DNA of 64,000 bases, taken from Leptospira sp. WS4.C2. Its GTDB lineage: Bacteria > Spirochaetota > Leptospiria > Leptospirales > Leptospiraceae. Below, in pieces: positions 28,145 through 37,544 of this stretch. Each line of letters starts with the position of its first letter. Positions within the stretch are counted from its first letter, which is position 1. The stretch covers positions 2,314,001-2,378,000 of the forward strand of contig NZ_CP162139.1 in the NCBI RefSeq assembly GCF_040833985.1, written 5' to 3'. The notes beneath the pieces are model-generated. The model ran no database searches, was not told the origin of the DNA, and saw only the letters and a list, made by a program, of their open reading frames with translations. A program made the position numbers and the translations under genes.

Positions 28145-28987
28145 ATGGAAATAAAATCTAGACTAAGCTTAATCGTTTTTGTTATACTCTTTACAAGTCG
28201 TCTACTTCAAGCAGAAGAAAGTATTCTTTTTTCTGATATAAGAGGAGATTACATTAAGCAAGAGAATGCATTTGATTATTCAACAATAAATTTATTGGAT
28301 AAAACCAACAAAGCCTGGTGTTTGAATCTAAAGGAGCCTTATACCTGGATTAAAAAAGGATTTCTGATTGAATTTGAAAAACCTACAACTATCAGACATT
28401 TATATATAAAAAATGGTATGGGAGATGGGGAAAATTTTAAGCTGAATAATAGAGTAAGAAAAATATCATTATTTAGCTCAGAAAATTTCATTAGCGGATG
28501 GAAATTAATTCAAACAATTACTTTAAAGGATATTGAGAAAACACAAAAAATAGAATTGGATGATGAAATTAATGTAAAATCATTAGCTTTCAATATTGAT
28601 GAAATATATAAAGGTAAGCAAAAAAAATATACATGTTTGTCCGAATTATCTTTTTCTAAACCTGAATTATTCAATGAGAAAAATACAACAAACATAAATG
28701 GGTCAAATTACAAACATTTAACCATAGAACAAATGAAGATCACACCCAAATTAGATGGCACATTAATTGGCGAAGGAGAAGGATTTTGTTTGTGCAGATG
28801 TAAATTTGAAAAAGGTTTTTGGAAAAACATCAGTCCGGAACAAACTTACTTACAGATATTAATATCTATGCCTGCTTCATGTGGATTAGAAGGAACAAAT
28901 CTCCCCAAAGGAAATAAATTCCATGAAAGATTGTTGTTTATAGAAAATATTAACAAACAAGATACAACTTCGCCTAACAGCAACTAA
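28145..28987 (+). CDS. secreted protein, NADase-type glycan-binding-like domain
   Basis: 280 aa. Signal peptide (about 1-24, ending LLQAEES). Residues 30-165 resemble the discoidin-like, NADase-type glycan-binding domain often found in leptospiral exported proteins: WCLNLKEPYTWIKKGFLIEF, TTIRHLYIKNGMGDG, RVRKISLFSS. The C-terminal part has Cys pairs (GFCLCRCKF). AAAAAGGTG precedes the start. The stop codon is inside attC site 25. Suggests an envelope-associated ligand-binding role. Confidence 0.65.
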   Translation: MEIKSRLSLIVFVILFTSRLLQAEESILFSDIRGDYIKQENAFDYSTINLLDKTNKAWCLNLKEPYTWIKKGFLIEFEKPTTIRHLYIKNGMGDGENFKLNNRVRKISLFSSENFISGWKLIQTITLKDIEKTQKIELDDEINVKSLAFNIDEIYKGKQKKYTCLSELSFSKPELFNEKNTTNINGSNYKHLTIEQMKITPKLDGTLIGEGEGFCLCRCKFEKGFWKNISPEQTYLQILISMPASCGLEGTNLPKGNKFHERLLFIENINKQDTTSPNSN

Positions 28988-29135
28988 CCGCTTCGCTTCG
29001 GGACGAGCCCTCGCTTGGGCTGCGCCACATAGGCTTCTGGCACTCCCCTTGCATCCGCAAGTGTCGTTCCAGTCCCTAACGTCCCGTTCCGGGACTCAGG
29101 GTCAGCCTACGTCGGTTAGTCTAGTTCGTTATGCG
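28971..29135 (+). repeat. attC site 25
   Basis: Left core CGCCTAAC (28971-28978), matching RYYYAAC, right core GTTATGCG (29128-29135); inner arms AACTAACCG/CGGTTAGT. Confidence 0.92.
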
Positions 29136-29159
29136 TAATGCTCTAAAATAAACTTAAAA

Positions 29160-30506
29160 ATGTTAAACTCAAGGGAAGAAGCATTCGGATTTTGGATAAC
29201 AGTATTATTCTTTTACTTAATCCTTACAAAGGAAGGTAGAATAGCGGCATTAAAACTGACAAAAAATCTATTAGAAAAAAAGATTATAATCATCTTACTC
29301 ATAATAATACTATACCTTGGCCTTACCATTAGTTTGCTAAATTATCTACAGTTATGGAATTTTAGTCAGGCGAAAAATACAACTTTATGGTTTTTGACAT
29401 ATGTATTTTCTGCAATTTCAAAATTAATCTCTGCCAAAAACAAATATTCCTTTTTTAAAGACACATTCTTAGAAAGTTTTAAACTAGTCGTCATAGTAGA
29501 ATTTTTATCTGGCCTATATACTTTCCCTTTCGTCATCGAAATCTTCCTACTTCCAGTGGTTGTTTATTTATTTTTAATAAACCTCATTACTGAAACAAAA
29601 AAAGAGGAAGAATATACGATAATCTATAAGTTTACAAATAAACTATTAATATTAATCGGTATAGTTATCATAACATATTCAATAAATAAAATTCATCCTA
29701 ACTATGATACTTTCATAAACAAAGATAATTTAATAGAATTTACTACACCAATATTACTAACCTTATTCTTCATACCGTTTCTCTTTTTTCTTAACACATT
29801 TATAGCTTACGAAAATACCTTCAACCGTATTGATCGATTATTTATTAATAAAAAATTCAACAGAAATGTAAAATTAAAGGTAATTAAAACATTTCATTTT
29901 AAAACAACTTGGTTACTTAGATGGATCTCTCATCTAAGTATTTTAGATAACCCAAGCCAGAATCTAGATCTATCTTTTAAGCACATTAAGGAATTCCAAA
30001 CAAATATTAAAGAAAACCAAAACAGGATTATTCAATTAACTGAAGGCTGGAATCCACACCTTGCAAAGGACTTTCTCAAGGAAGAGGAAATAGAAACAGA
30101 ATATTATAGGAAATTTTCTGAAGAAGATTATTGGACAGCATTGTCACCACAAATCAGCATTAGCAAAGGAAACTTCCCAAATAATATATCGTATTATATT
30201 CATGGGAATCCTGAAAAAGCATTTATCCTGAAATTAGTTTTACATGTTGGTGATACTCATAATAAATTTGAGACATTAAAGGAATTCAATCGCTACGTGA
30301 ATATTCTATTTTTCAAAGCAATAGGATATCAACTTTCTAAATCATTTTCAAAGTCATTAAAAGTACCAAAATCTAAAGAAGAATTTACCGATCTACACCA
30401 TATTAAATTAGAAAAAATTCAGTGGAAAGGTTCTATAACTAAGGGATTTACTTTAAAATTCACAATAAGAAATAGAAAATTTAGTGAATTAGAGCACTAC
30501 GCATAA
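29160..30506 (+). CDS. polytopic membrane protein with soluble C-terminal domain
   Basis: 448 aa. Roughly the first 220 residues contain about six hydrophobic segments (for example IIIILLIIILYLGLTISLL and LILIGIVIITYSI); the remaining 230 are soluble with a helical stretch near 280-320 and beta-like segments later. Such membrane-plus-sensor layouts are common among abortive-infection effectors, but I recognise no family. The stop codon lies in attC site 26 (TAC GCA TAA). Single-gene cassette. Confidence 0.6.
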   Translation: MLNSREEAFGFWITVLFFYLILTKEGRIAALKLTKNLLEKKIIIILLIIILYLGLTISLLNYLQLWNFSQAKNTTLWFLTYVFSAISKLISAKNKYSFFKDTFLESFKLVVIVEFLSGLYTFPFVIEIFLLPVVVYLFLINLITETKKEEEYTIIYKFTNKLLILIGIVIITYSINKIHPNYDTFINKDNLIEFTTPILLTLFFIPFLFFLNTFIAYENTFNRIDRLFINKKFNRNVKLKVIKTFHFKTTWLLRWISHLSILDNPSQNLDLSFKHIKEFQTNIKENQNRIIQLTEGWNPHLAKDFLKEEEIETEYYRKFSEEDYWTALSPQISISKGNFPNNISYYIHGNPEKAFILKLVLHVGDTHNKFETLKEFNRYVNILFFKAIGYQLSKSFSKSLKVPKSKEEFTDLHHIKLEKIQWKGSITKGFTLKFTIRNRKFSELEHYA

Positions 30507-30662
30507 CAGCGTGGAAACGCTGCGCTTCGGCACGAGGCCTCGCTTGGGCTGCGCCACATTTCCCTTCTGACACTCGTTTGCATCCGCAAACTCCGTGCCA
30601 GTCCCTAACGTCCCGTCGGGACTCAGGGTCGGGAAACGTCGTCTCCACTAGTTCGTTATGCG
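30500..30662 (+). repeat. attC site 26
   Basis: Cores CGCATAAC (30500-30507) and GTTATGCG (30655-30662); inner arms GTGGAAACG/CGTCTCCAC. Confidence 0.92.
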
Positions 30663-30684
30663 AAATGTTTTAAATTTAAATAAA

Positions 30685-31347
30685 ATGAAACCAAATAAAA
30701 TAAAAAATATAATCTACCTTATTCTTTTAATATTAAACTACTCTTCCTGTAATGTTTCATTACGCGAAAATTATTCTGAAGATAAAGTTTTCTTACTTTC
30801 AATAAGAGAACTATCGGAACTAGAACTAAGCAAACGATACAAGATAAAGAATATCTCTTTAAACTCGGTTAACTTTTTCTTAATCTCAGTTGCAAACAAA
30901 CAATATACAAGAATGAACGAAGCTGCTGGATTTTTAACTGAATTTAGAACAAAATTTGCAATTAGAAAATTCGGCCATGAACAAAGATACAAAAGTGCAA
31001 AAATAATCGATGCATTTCATACAGATATTGACTTCGGTTTTCTCACGTTCGATATTCTTATTGCATTCTCCAAATCAAATCCAGAGCAATTAGCAAAATT
31101 GCTAGCAGAAATGAACTACCAATTAGCCTCTCCTTTAAACGAAAAAATAATTAATAGTTCATATTTTGATACCTATGACGAAAAATCCAGAATCGAATGC
31201 AACGAGAATAAAGCTAAAGAACTTAAAGCTAAATTATCTGAAAAATATCCAGAAGGTATACCTGACATCGCATTAGAAAAATTTGATTATAATGTATATA
31301 TAGAACAAATTTCCTGCTGGGGACTAAAAATTGAACATGAAAAATAA
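30685..31347 (+). CDS. putative lipoprotein, first of a tandem paralogous pair
   Basis: 220 aa from the ATG at 30685. Signal ends LNYSSC (Cys22), then VSLRENYSEDKVFLLSIRELSELELSKRY, closely echoed by the next gene (HSIRENYWEDTAFTYISREVKKDELRNRY). Mature part includes FDILIAFSKSNPEQLAKLLAEM. The gene overlaps its neighbour by 11 bases. Probably arose by duplication within the cassette. Function unknown; envelope location inferred. Confidence 0.68.
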   Translation: MKPNKIKNIIYLILLILNYSSCNVSLRENYSEDKVFLLSIRELSELELSKRYKIKNISLNSVNFFLISVANKQYTRMNEAAGFLTEFRTKFAIRKFGHEQRYKSAKIIDAFHTDIDFGFLTFDILIAFSKSNPEQLAKLLAEMNYQLASPLNEKIINSSYFDTYDEKSRIECNENKAKELKAKLSEKYPEGIPDIALEKFDYNVYIEQISCWGLKIEHEK

Positions 31348-31981
31348 AATTGGCCTATACATTTTCACACTCTCAATATTTCTAAGCTGCCAATTACATT
31401 CTATACGTGAGAATTATTGGGAAGATACTGCATTTACTTATATTTCTCGTGAAGTGAAAAAAGATGAATTAAGAAATAGATATAGACTTGAACTTGAAAA
31501 TGACGACTTAACAAAATTCTTTATTGTAACGATTTCTAATAAAGATATACTAAAACAAACAAAAGAACATTATAGATTTCTAAATTTTGCTACGCAATAC
31601 TACATCAAAAAAAAAGGATATGAAGGGGAATACGTTAGCTCTATAATTTTGCATAAATTTCGATACGAAAATGTACCTCTAATTGAGTCAATTGACTTAT
31701 TAATAGTTTTTTCTTTTATAGATTCCAAAAAACTATTAGAAAAACTAATTGAAAACAAATCAAATGTAATAAGAAAAGATATGGATCCAATATTGTTTGA
31801 TAAAGCTTTTTTTGATGATTTCACACTTACGGAAAAGTGCTTAAAAAACAGTGAATTAAAAGCAATGGAAATAGACTCAACAAATCAAACCTACATACAA
31901 GAATTGCATATATACCAAAATCAAACTTCATGCATTCAGACAAGATTACATCTTCCTCCACCGCATTTCATCAAACAATAA
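31337..31981 (+). CDS. putative lipoprotein, second of a tandem paralogous pair
   Basis: 214 aa from the ATG at 31337, inside the end of the previous gene. Signal ends IFLSC (Cys15). Shares with its neighbour the R-E-N-Y-x-E-D motif right after the lipobox, a DLLIVFSFIDSKKLLEKLIE segment matching DILIAFSKSNPEQLAKLLAE, and a late cysteine. No assigned function. Confidence 0.68.
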   Translation: MKNKIGLYIFTLSIFLSCQLHSIRENYWEDTAFTYISREVKKDELRNRYRLELENDDLTKFFIVTISNKDILKQTKEHYRFLNFATQYYIKKKGYEGEYVSSIILHKFRYENVPLIESIDLLIVFSFIDSKKLLEKLIENKSNVIRKDMDPILFDKAFFDDFTLTEKCLKNSELKAMEIDSTNQTYIQELHIYQNQTSCIQTRLHLPPPHFIKQ

Positions 31982-31988
31982 AACACTT

Positions 31989-32154
31989 CGCATAACAGCA
32001 TGGAAACGCTTCGCTTCGGCACGAGGCCTCGCTTGGGCTTCGCCACATTTCCCTTCTGTCACTCGTTTGCATCCGCAAACTCCGTGCCAGTCCCTAACGT
32101 CCCTTTAACGGGACTCAGGGTCGGGAAACGTCGTCTCCACTAGTTCGTTATGTG
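31989..32154 (+). repeat. attC site 27
   Basis: Left core CGCATAAC (31989-31996), right core the rare GTTATGTG (32147-32154), answered only by CACATAAC at the next cassette's end. Inner arms ATGGAAACG/CGTCTCCAC. Confidence 0.92.
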
Positions 32155-32182
32155 CAATTGCTCAAAAATATTTTATTAAACA

Positions 32183-32935
32183 ATGAAAATAAAAGTAACC
32201 TGCATGGAATGTTTTAGAATTAATGGAATGCCATCCAATGATTATGAATTAATAGAGATAAATGATACAGGCATACTTGAACACGAATGTCTTTTGGGCC
32301 ATAAAAATATTACAGTTATTCAACAGCAAAATTTTGAAATATTATTTACTTTAGCAGGAATGGCTCTATTAGATGGATATTCTAGAGAATCTATTGTAAG
32401 TATCGCAGCTTCCCTTGAGCGATTCTATGAGTTCTATATAAAGGTAATTTCAATCGAGTATAAAATAAATTTTGAAGATTTCGATTCAGCATGGAAAAAT
32501 GTAAAAAATCAATCTGAGAGACAATACGGCGCATTTATTTTTACTTATTTGCTCAGCCATAATGGCCAAAACCCTCCTTTAGTAGATGATGAAAAACCAG
32601 AATTAATCGGTAGATCAAAAAGCTCAATTAAATCGTGGAAATCCTTTCGAAATGATGTCGTACACAAGGGATATATACCAACTCCTCAAGAAACAATTTC
32701 ATACTCAGAAATTGTATATAGTCATATGCTGATTTTACTTGAAGACTTACATAATAATTTCCAAGAATCAGTAAAGAAAGTAGTTACAAATCACGTTGGA
32801 AGATCTAGCGCTATTCTACAAAAATCACACATAAGCATCCCAACCATAATAAGTCTAATTAAAAAACATGAAGATTCTTACCAAACAGCATTAGAAAGTT
32901 TGAAAAAATATAAGGAAACGTTATACTCCAAATGA
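32183..32935 (+). CDS. HEPN-like protein with N-terminal zinc-binding motif
   Basis: 250 aa. The first 40 residues have CMEC and HECLLGH, a possible zinc site. Residues 50-200 are helical and include FRNDVVHKGY (R156 to H161), the R-x4-H of HEPN domains, with the trailing Lys-Gly-Tyr common in the family. Candidate RNase-type defence or toxin protein; no antitoxin gene accompanies it. Single-gene cassette. Confidence 0.62.
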   Translation: MKIKVTCMECFRINGMPSNDYELIEINDTGILEHECLLGHKNITVIQQQNFEILFTLAGMALLDGYSRESIVSIAASLERFYEFYIKVISIEYKINFEDFDSAWKNVKNQSERQYGAFIFTYLLSHNGQNPPLVDDEKPELIGRSKSSIKSWKSFRNDVVHKGYIPTPQETISYSEIVYSHMLILLEDLHNNFQESVKKVVTNHVGRSSAILQKSHISIPTIISLIKKHEDSYQTALESLKKYKETLYSK

Positions 32936-32942
32936 GCAACTG

Positions 32943-33106
32943 CACATAACAGCGACTTACCGCTACGCTTCGGCACTAGGCCTCGCTCGGCCTACGGCAA
33001 ATTGTCCTCCTGTCACTCGCCTTGCTTTCGCAAGCTACGTGCCAGTCCCTAACGTCCCTTCGGGACTCAGGGTCGGACAACTTCGGTAAGTCTAGTTCGT
33101 TATGCG
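32943..33106 (+). repeat. attC site 28
   Basis: Left core CACATAAC (32943-32950), right core GTTATGCG (33099-33106); inner arms ACTTACCG/CGGTAAGT. Confidence 0.92.
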
Positions 33107-33120
33107 AAAGTTTTGTAAAA

Positions 33121-34119
33121 ATGACCTATTACGAAATTAAATTTCAAAAATTTAGAGATGATCTTCTAAATTTAGAAGAAATTCTACTGAAGGATTTTAA
33201 TATTTCCATACCTTATAATTCTGAATTAGAATCAATAATATTGGAATCGATCAAATTAGCAGATAAAGAGTTAAATGATACTTATTATGAAGAAAATGAA
33301 GATTTTAGAACATCATATTCAAATGTGATAGGACTACATGATATCTACAGTAAAATCTCAGAAATTAAAACTCATATAAATTATAAAAATCTAAAGGGAC
33401 ATCTCAACCTACTATCAAATTCATCAATTCCTCAAAATAAAAAATCTATTGTCACTGACTCAGGTTCAAATAAAATCTTTGAATTATACATTGCACTAGC
33501 CTGTATGAAAATTTCAAATATAGTTCTCCTAGATGATCCCCAAAATTCCAAAGGAGACAACCCAGATATAATCATCAACTATAGAAACAAAAAATATGGA
33601 ATTGCCTGTAAAGCAATACACTCAAATAATTACAAAACTCTTTTAAATAATATTGCAAAAGGACTGGATCAGATTGAAAAATCAGATACTGAATTGGGAC
33701 TAGTCATTATTTCTCTCAAAAATATAATAAATCATGAAGCATATTGGCCATTAACTAACCCTGAAGAATTCAAAAAAGGGGAAATCCCAAAATATGGCGT
33801 ATACAGAGACTTTAAAACTGCCAGAAGTAAATTAATATCCTATGCCATTGATTTTGTATCTAGTCTAAATAATCCATCTGAAATTGAGAGTTTATTAAAT
33901 ATCTTTTCTAATTCTACAAAAGTACCTGCCGAATTCTTTCTTTTCCTAAATGGTACTTGTTCGTATTTTAATCAGGAGAAAAGAATAGTCACGGGTAACC
34001 ATAAGTTACTTTATAAAATTTCAATAATAGATGAGAAATTCGTAATTGAGACTTTTAAAGTTGCGAAGCATATAAATCATTTTATGCAATATGGTATGAA
34101 AAACAAAACCTTCGCATAA
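33121..34119 (+). CDS. PD-(D/E)XK-like nuclease-domain protein
   Basis: 332 aa from the ATG at 33121. SNKIFELYIALACM (Glu121) precedes a core of SKGDNPDIIINYRNKKYGIACKAIHS, with Asp149 and Lys164 in the positions of the nuclease motif (here C-x-K variant A-C-K). Such domains occur in restriction and anti-phage proteins. The stop codon is supplied by attC site 29 (TTC GCA TAA). Single-gene cassette. Confidence 0.58.
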   Translation: MTYYEIKFQKFRDDLLNLEEILLKDFNISIPYNSELESIILESIKLADKELNDTYYEENEDFRTSYSNVIGLHDIYSKISEIKTHINYKNLKGHLNLLSNSSIPQNKKSIVTDSGSNKIFELYIALACMKISNIVLLDDPQNSKGDNPDIIINYRNKKYGIACKAIHSNNYKTLLNNIAKGLDQIEKSDTELGLVIISLKNIINHEAYWPLTNPEEFKKGEIPKYGVYRDFKTARSKLISYAIDFVSSLNNPSEIESLLNIFSNSTKVPAEFFLFLNGTCSYFNQEKRIVTGNHKLLYKISIIDEKFVIETFKVAKHINHFMQYGMKNKTFA

Positions 34120-34277
34120 CAGCGCCTTAACGCTTCGCTTCGGCACAAGGCCTCGCTCGGTCTGCGACACATAGGCTTCTGGCACTCCCCTTGCAGTCGC
34201 AAGTGTCGTTCCAGTCCCTAACGTCCCGTTCCGGGACTCAGGGCCAGCCTACGTCGTTAAGGCTAGTTCGTTATGCG
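34113..34277 (+). repeat. attC site 29
   Basis: Cores CGCATAAC (34113-34120) and GTTATGCG (34270-34277); inner arms GCCTTAACG/CGTTAAGGC. Confidence 0.92.
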
Positions 34278-34528
34278 CAACGACCAAATTTTATACATAA
34301 GAAAAAAATGCATTAGGTTCCCGGGAAGTTAAATATTTAATAGCTAATTCGAAAAATTATAAATTATATGCTGGTAATATAGAATTCCTAAAATCGCAAA
34401 AAAAAATGATCGTTTTTGTTTAACAATTTTAAACTAATATAAATTTAACCTAACAATTAGTAAATTTTTTATCTAACAGCCGTAAAATACTGTTTGACTA
34501 AATTATACTTAATAAAAGGAATATCAAC

Positions 34529-35128
34529 ATGATATTAGCAAAATACATAGGATCCTTTCTTATTTTAATTTCCATCCTGAATAGCTGCAATGCAGAAAAG
34601 AAAGAAGACTCATCTGCCACTGCACTCTTGTTACTTGCCACATTACCTAAAGCAGCTGCAAAGCCAGCTAGTCTTTCATATAATTTACATGATCGCTATA
34701 CTGGTTTAAGTACTGGATCTTCTTTAAATTCATCTCCGACAATTACCACTCCGATTCTTGCAAACTCAAATACTACTATTAAATCATTTTCTATTATTCC
34801 AACATTGCCTACTGGATTAACTTTTAATACAACCTCTGGACTCCTCTCTGGCACTCTAACTTCATATCCTGCATCAAAAGCATACCAGTTTAAGGTCACA
34901 GTAGAATTTACCCCAAACGCTGGATTTACTCTTAGCCAAACTACAACAACATCTCGTGATATATTGCTATACTTTGATACAGTCGCAGGAATCGACAATG
35001 TAAAGTGTAAATATGTCGGTACTGCTGGAGGATGTCCGACTGCACTTATTGGATATACGTGCGATGCGTCTGCACAATGTTCTAACTTGTCAACATGCTC
35101 TAATTTACCAGACTGTTATGCATTTTAG
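34529..35128 (+). CDS. lipoprotein with putative Ig-like repeat
   Basis: 199 aa. Signal ends SILNSC (Cys20). Residues 45-150 (KPASLSYNLHDRYTGL, TITTPILANSNTTIKSFSI, LPTGLTFNTTSGLLSG) have the form of putative Ig/cadherin-like domains with P-x-G-L-x-F-N-x-x-x-G-x-x-x-G, common in leptospiral surface proteins. The tail is Cys-rich with six Cys. AAAGGA precedes the start. The 250-bp leader before it shows no gene. Likely surface-exposed. Confidence 0.7.
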   Translation: MILAKYIGSFLILISILNSCNAEKKEDSSATALLLLATLPKAAAKPASLSYNLHDRYTGLSTGSSLNSSPTITTPILANSNTTIKSFSIIPTLPTGLTFNTTSGLLSGTLTSYPASKAYQFKVTVEFTPNAGFTLSQTTTTSRDILLYFDTVAGIDNVKCKYVGTAGGCPTALIGYTCDASAQCSNLSTCSNLPDCYAF

Positions 35129-35243
35129 AAATCTCGATATGTATATATACTGAATTATCTTATTCTGATTAAATTGCTTACATTTTTCCTTTTGTTGTGC
35201 TAGGTAGCTGACTTGCTTTAGTCGTTTTTTTCGATAGTCGCAG

Positions 35244-35407
35244 CGCATAACAGCATGGAAACGCTGCGCTTCGGCACAAGGCCTCGCTTGGGCTGCGCCA
35301 CATTTCCCTCCTGTCACTCGTTTGCATCCGCAAACTCCGTGCCAGTCCCTAACGTCCCGTTCGGGACTCAGGGTCGGGAAACGTCGTCTCCACTAGTTCG
35401 TTATGCG
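35244..35407 (+). repeat. attC site 30
   Basis: Cores CGCATAAC (35244-35251) and GTTATGCG (35400-35407); inner arms ATGGAAACG/CGTCTCCAC. Confidence 0.92.
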
Positions 35408-35461
35408 AAAGAAGCGCAAAAAATACCTAATTAAGATAGGACAAAAATACAAAATATGCAT

Positions 35462-35490
35462 TTGACAACATATGTCGTTACTGATATATT
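35462..35490 (+). promoter_or_regulatory. sigma70-type promoter of the HigB/Gp49-like toxin-antitoxin operon
   Basis: -35 TTGACA (35462-35467), 17-bp spacer, -10 TATATT (35485-35490). The toxin's GTG start is only six bases further, so transcription would begin at or next to the start codon and the mRNA would be leaderless. Confidence 0.65.
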
Positions 35491-35496
35491 TTACTT

Positions 35497-35835
35497 GTGT
35501 GGCAAATATTACAGACTGAAGAATTTGAAGATTGGCTCTCAACTTTGAATGAATCTGCAAAGGAAGACATTTTTGCCAATGTTACCGTTTTAGGAGTCCA
35601 TGGACCCTTGTTAGGTAGGCCAAGGGTCGATACTATCAAAAATAGTAGTCATAAAAACATGAAAGAATTGAGAGTTCAAAGCTCAGGAAACCCTTACCGA
35701 ATTTTCTTTGCTTTCGACCCTGAAAGAAGAGCGATTTTACTCATTGGCGGAAATAAAAAAGGTGATAAGAGGTTTTATGATAAATTCATTCCAATCGCTG
35801 ACAAACTATTTGATCAATATTTGGAGGATCTGTAA
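35497..35835 (+). CDS. Gp49-like/HigB-type RelE-fold toxin
   Basis: 112 aa, GTG start. WQILQTEEFEDWLSTLNESAKEDIFANVTVLGVHGPLLGRP and the later MKELRVQSSGNPYRIFFAFDPERRAILLIGGNKKGDKRFYDKFI are the standard phage-derived Gp49-like (HigB/RelE) toxin pattern. These toxins cleave mRNA at the ribosome. The stop codon overlaps the antitoxin ATG by one base (TAATG), and the order toxin-antitoxin is typical of HigBA. Confidence 0.88.
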   Translation: MWQILQTEEFEDWLSTLNESAKEDIFANVTVLGVHGPLLGRPRVDTIKNSSHKNMKELRVQSSGNPYRIFFAFDPERRAILLIGGNKKGDKRFYDKFIPIADKLFDQYLEDL

Positions 35836-36158
35836 TGAAAAATAAGAAAAAATATTCCGATTTCTTTGAAAGTACCAAAAAGATAATGTCACCAGAAAGC
35901 ATTGAGAGAGCTAAACACAAAGCCAATAAAATTATATTTAGTATGAAACTCGCTGAACTTAGAAAACAATCCGGTGTTAAACAAACGGAAATTGAAGGCT
36001 TCAGCCAAACAAGTATCTCAAGAATTGAAGGAAGAGAAGATATCAAATTATCTACACTTGTTGATTACATTCATGCTTTAGGCATGGAAATTGAAATAAA
36101 AGTAATTAATAAAAAGAAAAAAACTCAGAATAAAGAAATACTATTAATGAAAGCTTAG
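35835..36158 (+). CDS. XRE-family antitoxin
   Basis: 107 aa. A helix-turn-helix spans about residues 40-85: MKLAELRKQSGVKQTEIEGFSQTSISRIEGRE, then DIKLSTLVDYIHALGMEIEIKV, typical of HigA-like antitoxins that bind both toxin and operator. Basic, lysine-rich C-terminus. Translated coupled to the toxin upstream. Confidence 0.86.
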   Translation: MKNKKKYSDFFESTKKIMSPESIERAKHKANKIIFSMKLAELRKQSGVKQTEIEGFSQTSISRIEGREDIKLSTLVDYIHALGMEIEIKVINKKKKTQNKEILLMKA

Positions 36159-36177
36159 TAATTCTAAGCGCTTCCTT

Positions 36178-36342
36178 CGCATAACAGCAACTAACCGCTT
36201 CGCTTCGGGACTTCGCCCTCGCTTGGGCTGCGCCACATAGGCTTCTGGCACTCCCCTTGCTTACGCAAGTGTCGTTCCAGTCCCTAACGTCCCGTTCGGG
36301 ACTCAGGGCCAGCCTACGTCGGTTAGTCTAGTTCGTTATGCG
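36178..36342 (+). repeat. attC site 31
   Basis: Cores CGCATAAC (36178-36185) and GTTATGCG (36335-36342); inner arms AACTAACCG/CGGTTAGT. Confidence 0.92.
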
Positions 36343-36365
36343 AAAGTCTTTAAAATTTGATATAA

Positions 36366-37544
36366 ATGAAAGTTAAGAAAGGACATCTAAAGGTGTGCAG
36401 AAAAAAAATAAGTGAAAATGTAAAAAGAAAAATGTACTCTGATTCGATGGGTAGATGTATGAATCCAAACTGTAGGAATCATTTATTTACTATCGCAGGA
36501 GATATCATTGAAATTGCACATATACAACCTTATTCAATAACTAAAGATAATGCATATGAAAATTTGATTATCTTATGTCCTAACTGCCATACAGATTTTG
36601 ATAAAAATTTTGCATATAAACCAGAGGAAGTGAAAAATTGGAAAAATATTCATCAACTAGAATTAGAAAAATTCTTTGCAAAGCATTTTCAAACATTCGA
36701 TGAATTAAACAAAAAAGTAAAACCTCTTCTCTTAGAAAATAAGACTATTTTTGAAAATTATTTCCTTAATGACCAAAGGAAAACCTGGGATCTATTTGAA
36801 GGGAAATTATTATCAAACAATAAGAAAATAAAAACAATATTAAGCAACAACTTAGATTTAATTCAATCTCATAATGACAAACACTATTCTAATTTAAATA
36901 TTGTTCATAAGTTTTTGATACATATAGACGAATTTGAAAAAACTCGACCCGAAAATGAAAAGGCAAGGTTTGTACTTTTTCCTGAAGAAATTAATTCATT
37001 ATTTGGAATTGAACCGATTAAAGACACCTTATTTCCATCAGTGGAATCTTTAGAGGACTTAATCACTAAACTAAAAGAAAATGGAAAATTCATAGATATA
37101 AAACTGGGAATAGATAATCCATATTTAATAATTAAGGAAGATAAAGAAATTGTTAAACTCTTTTTAGATGATACGCCTCGTTTAAGACAATATTATTCAG
37201 ATTATAAAAGTTTTAGAAAAGTTGGAGTTCGGCTATCAAGTCTTAACTTTGCGCTCAAAATTTTAAAATCAAGGAATATTAACTTTAGCTTCAATAAAAA
37301 AGAAAATCTAAGGGAAATTGAAGTTAAATACGATAGAATAACTTTTATTTATGAATATTGTCTAAGCAAACTCGAATTGCAAAGTTTATTACCAAAAAAA
37401 AATACTTTTATTGTAAATTTACACAATTGGAATGGCGCTTCCTGTATTTCCGACGAAGCGTATGAATTGGCAAAAAAAATGAAAGTAAAACTGCTAACTA
37501 CCGATGATTATATTAAATATATAAATTCCCTCCAAAATGATTAA
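36366..37544 (+). CDS. HNH endonuclease-domain protein
   Basis: 392 aa. Residues 20-85 form a clear HNH module: MGRCMNPNC (zinc Cys pair), EIAHIQPYS (catalytic His52), then NLIILCPNCHTDFDK (second Cys pair, His75). The remaining 300 residues are unassigned, ending in a basic region with TFIVNLHNWNGASCISDEAYELA. It overlaps the nucleotidyltransferase-like gene downstream by eight bases, so the two probably act together as a two-component defence unit (inference). Confidence 0.78.
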   Translation: MKVKKGHLKVCRKKISENVKRKMYSDSMGRCMNPNCRNHLFTIAGDIIEIAHIQPYSITKDNAYENLIILCPNCHTDFDKNFAYKPEEVKNWKNIHQLELEKFFAKHFQTFDELNKKVKPLLLENKTIFENYFLNDQRKTWDLFEGKLLSNNKKIKTILSNNLDLIQSHNDKHYSNLNIVHKFLIHIDEFEKTRPENEKARFVLFPEEINSLFGIEPIKDTLFPSVESLEDLITKLKENGKFIDIKLGIDNPYLIIKEDKEIVKLFLDDTPRLRQYYSDYKSFRKVGVRLSSLNFALKILKSRNINFSFNKKENLREIEVKYDRITFIYEYCLSKLELQSLLPKKNTFIVNLHNWNGASCISDEAYELAKKMKVKLLTTDDYIKYINSLQND

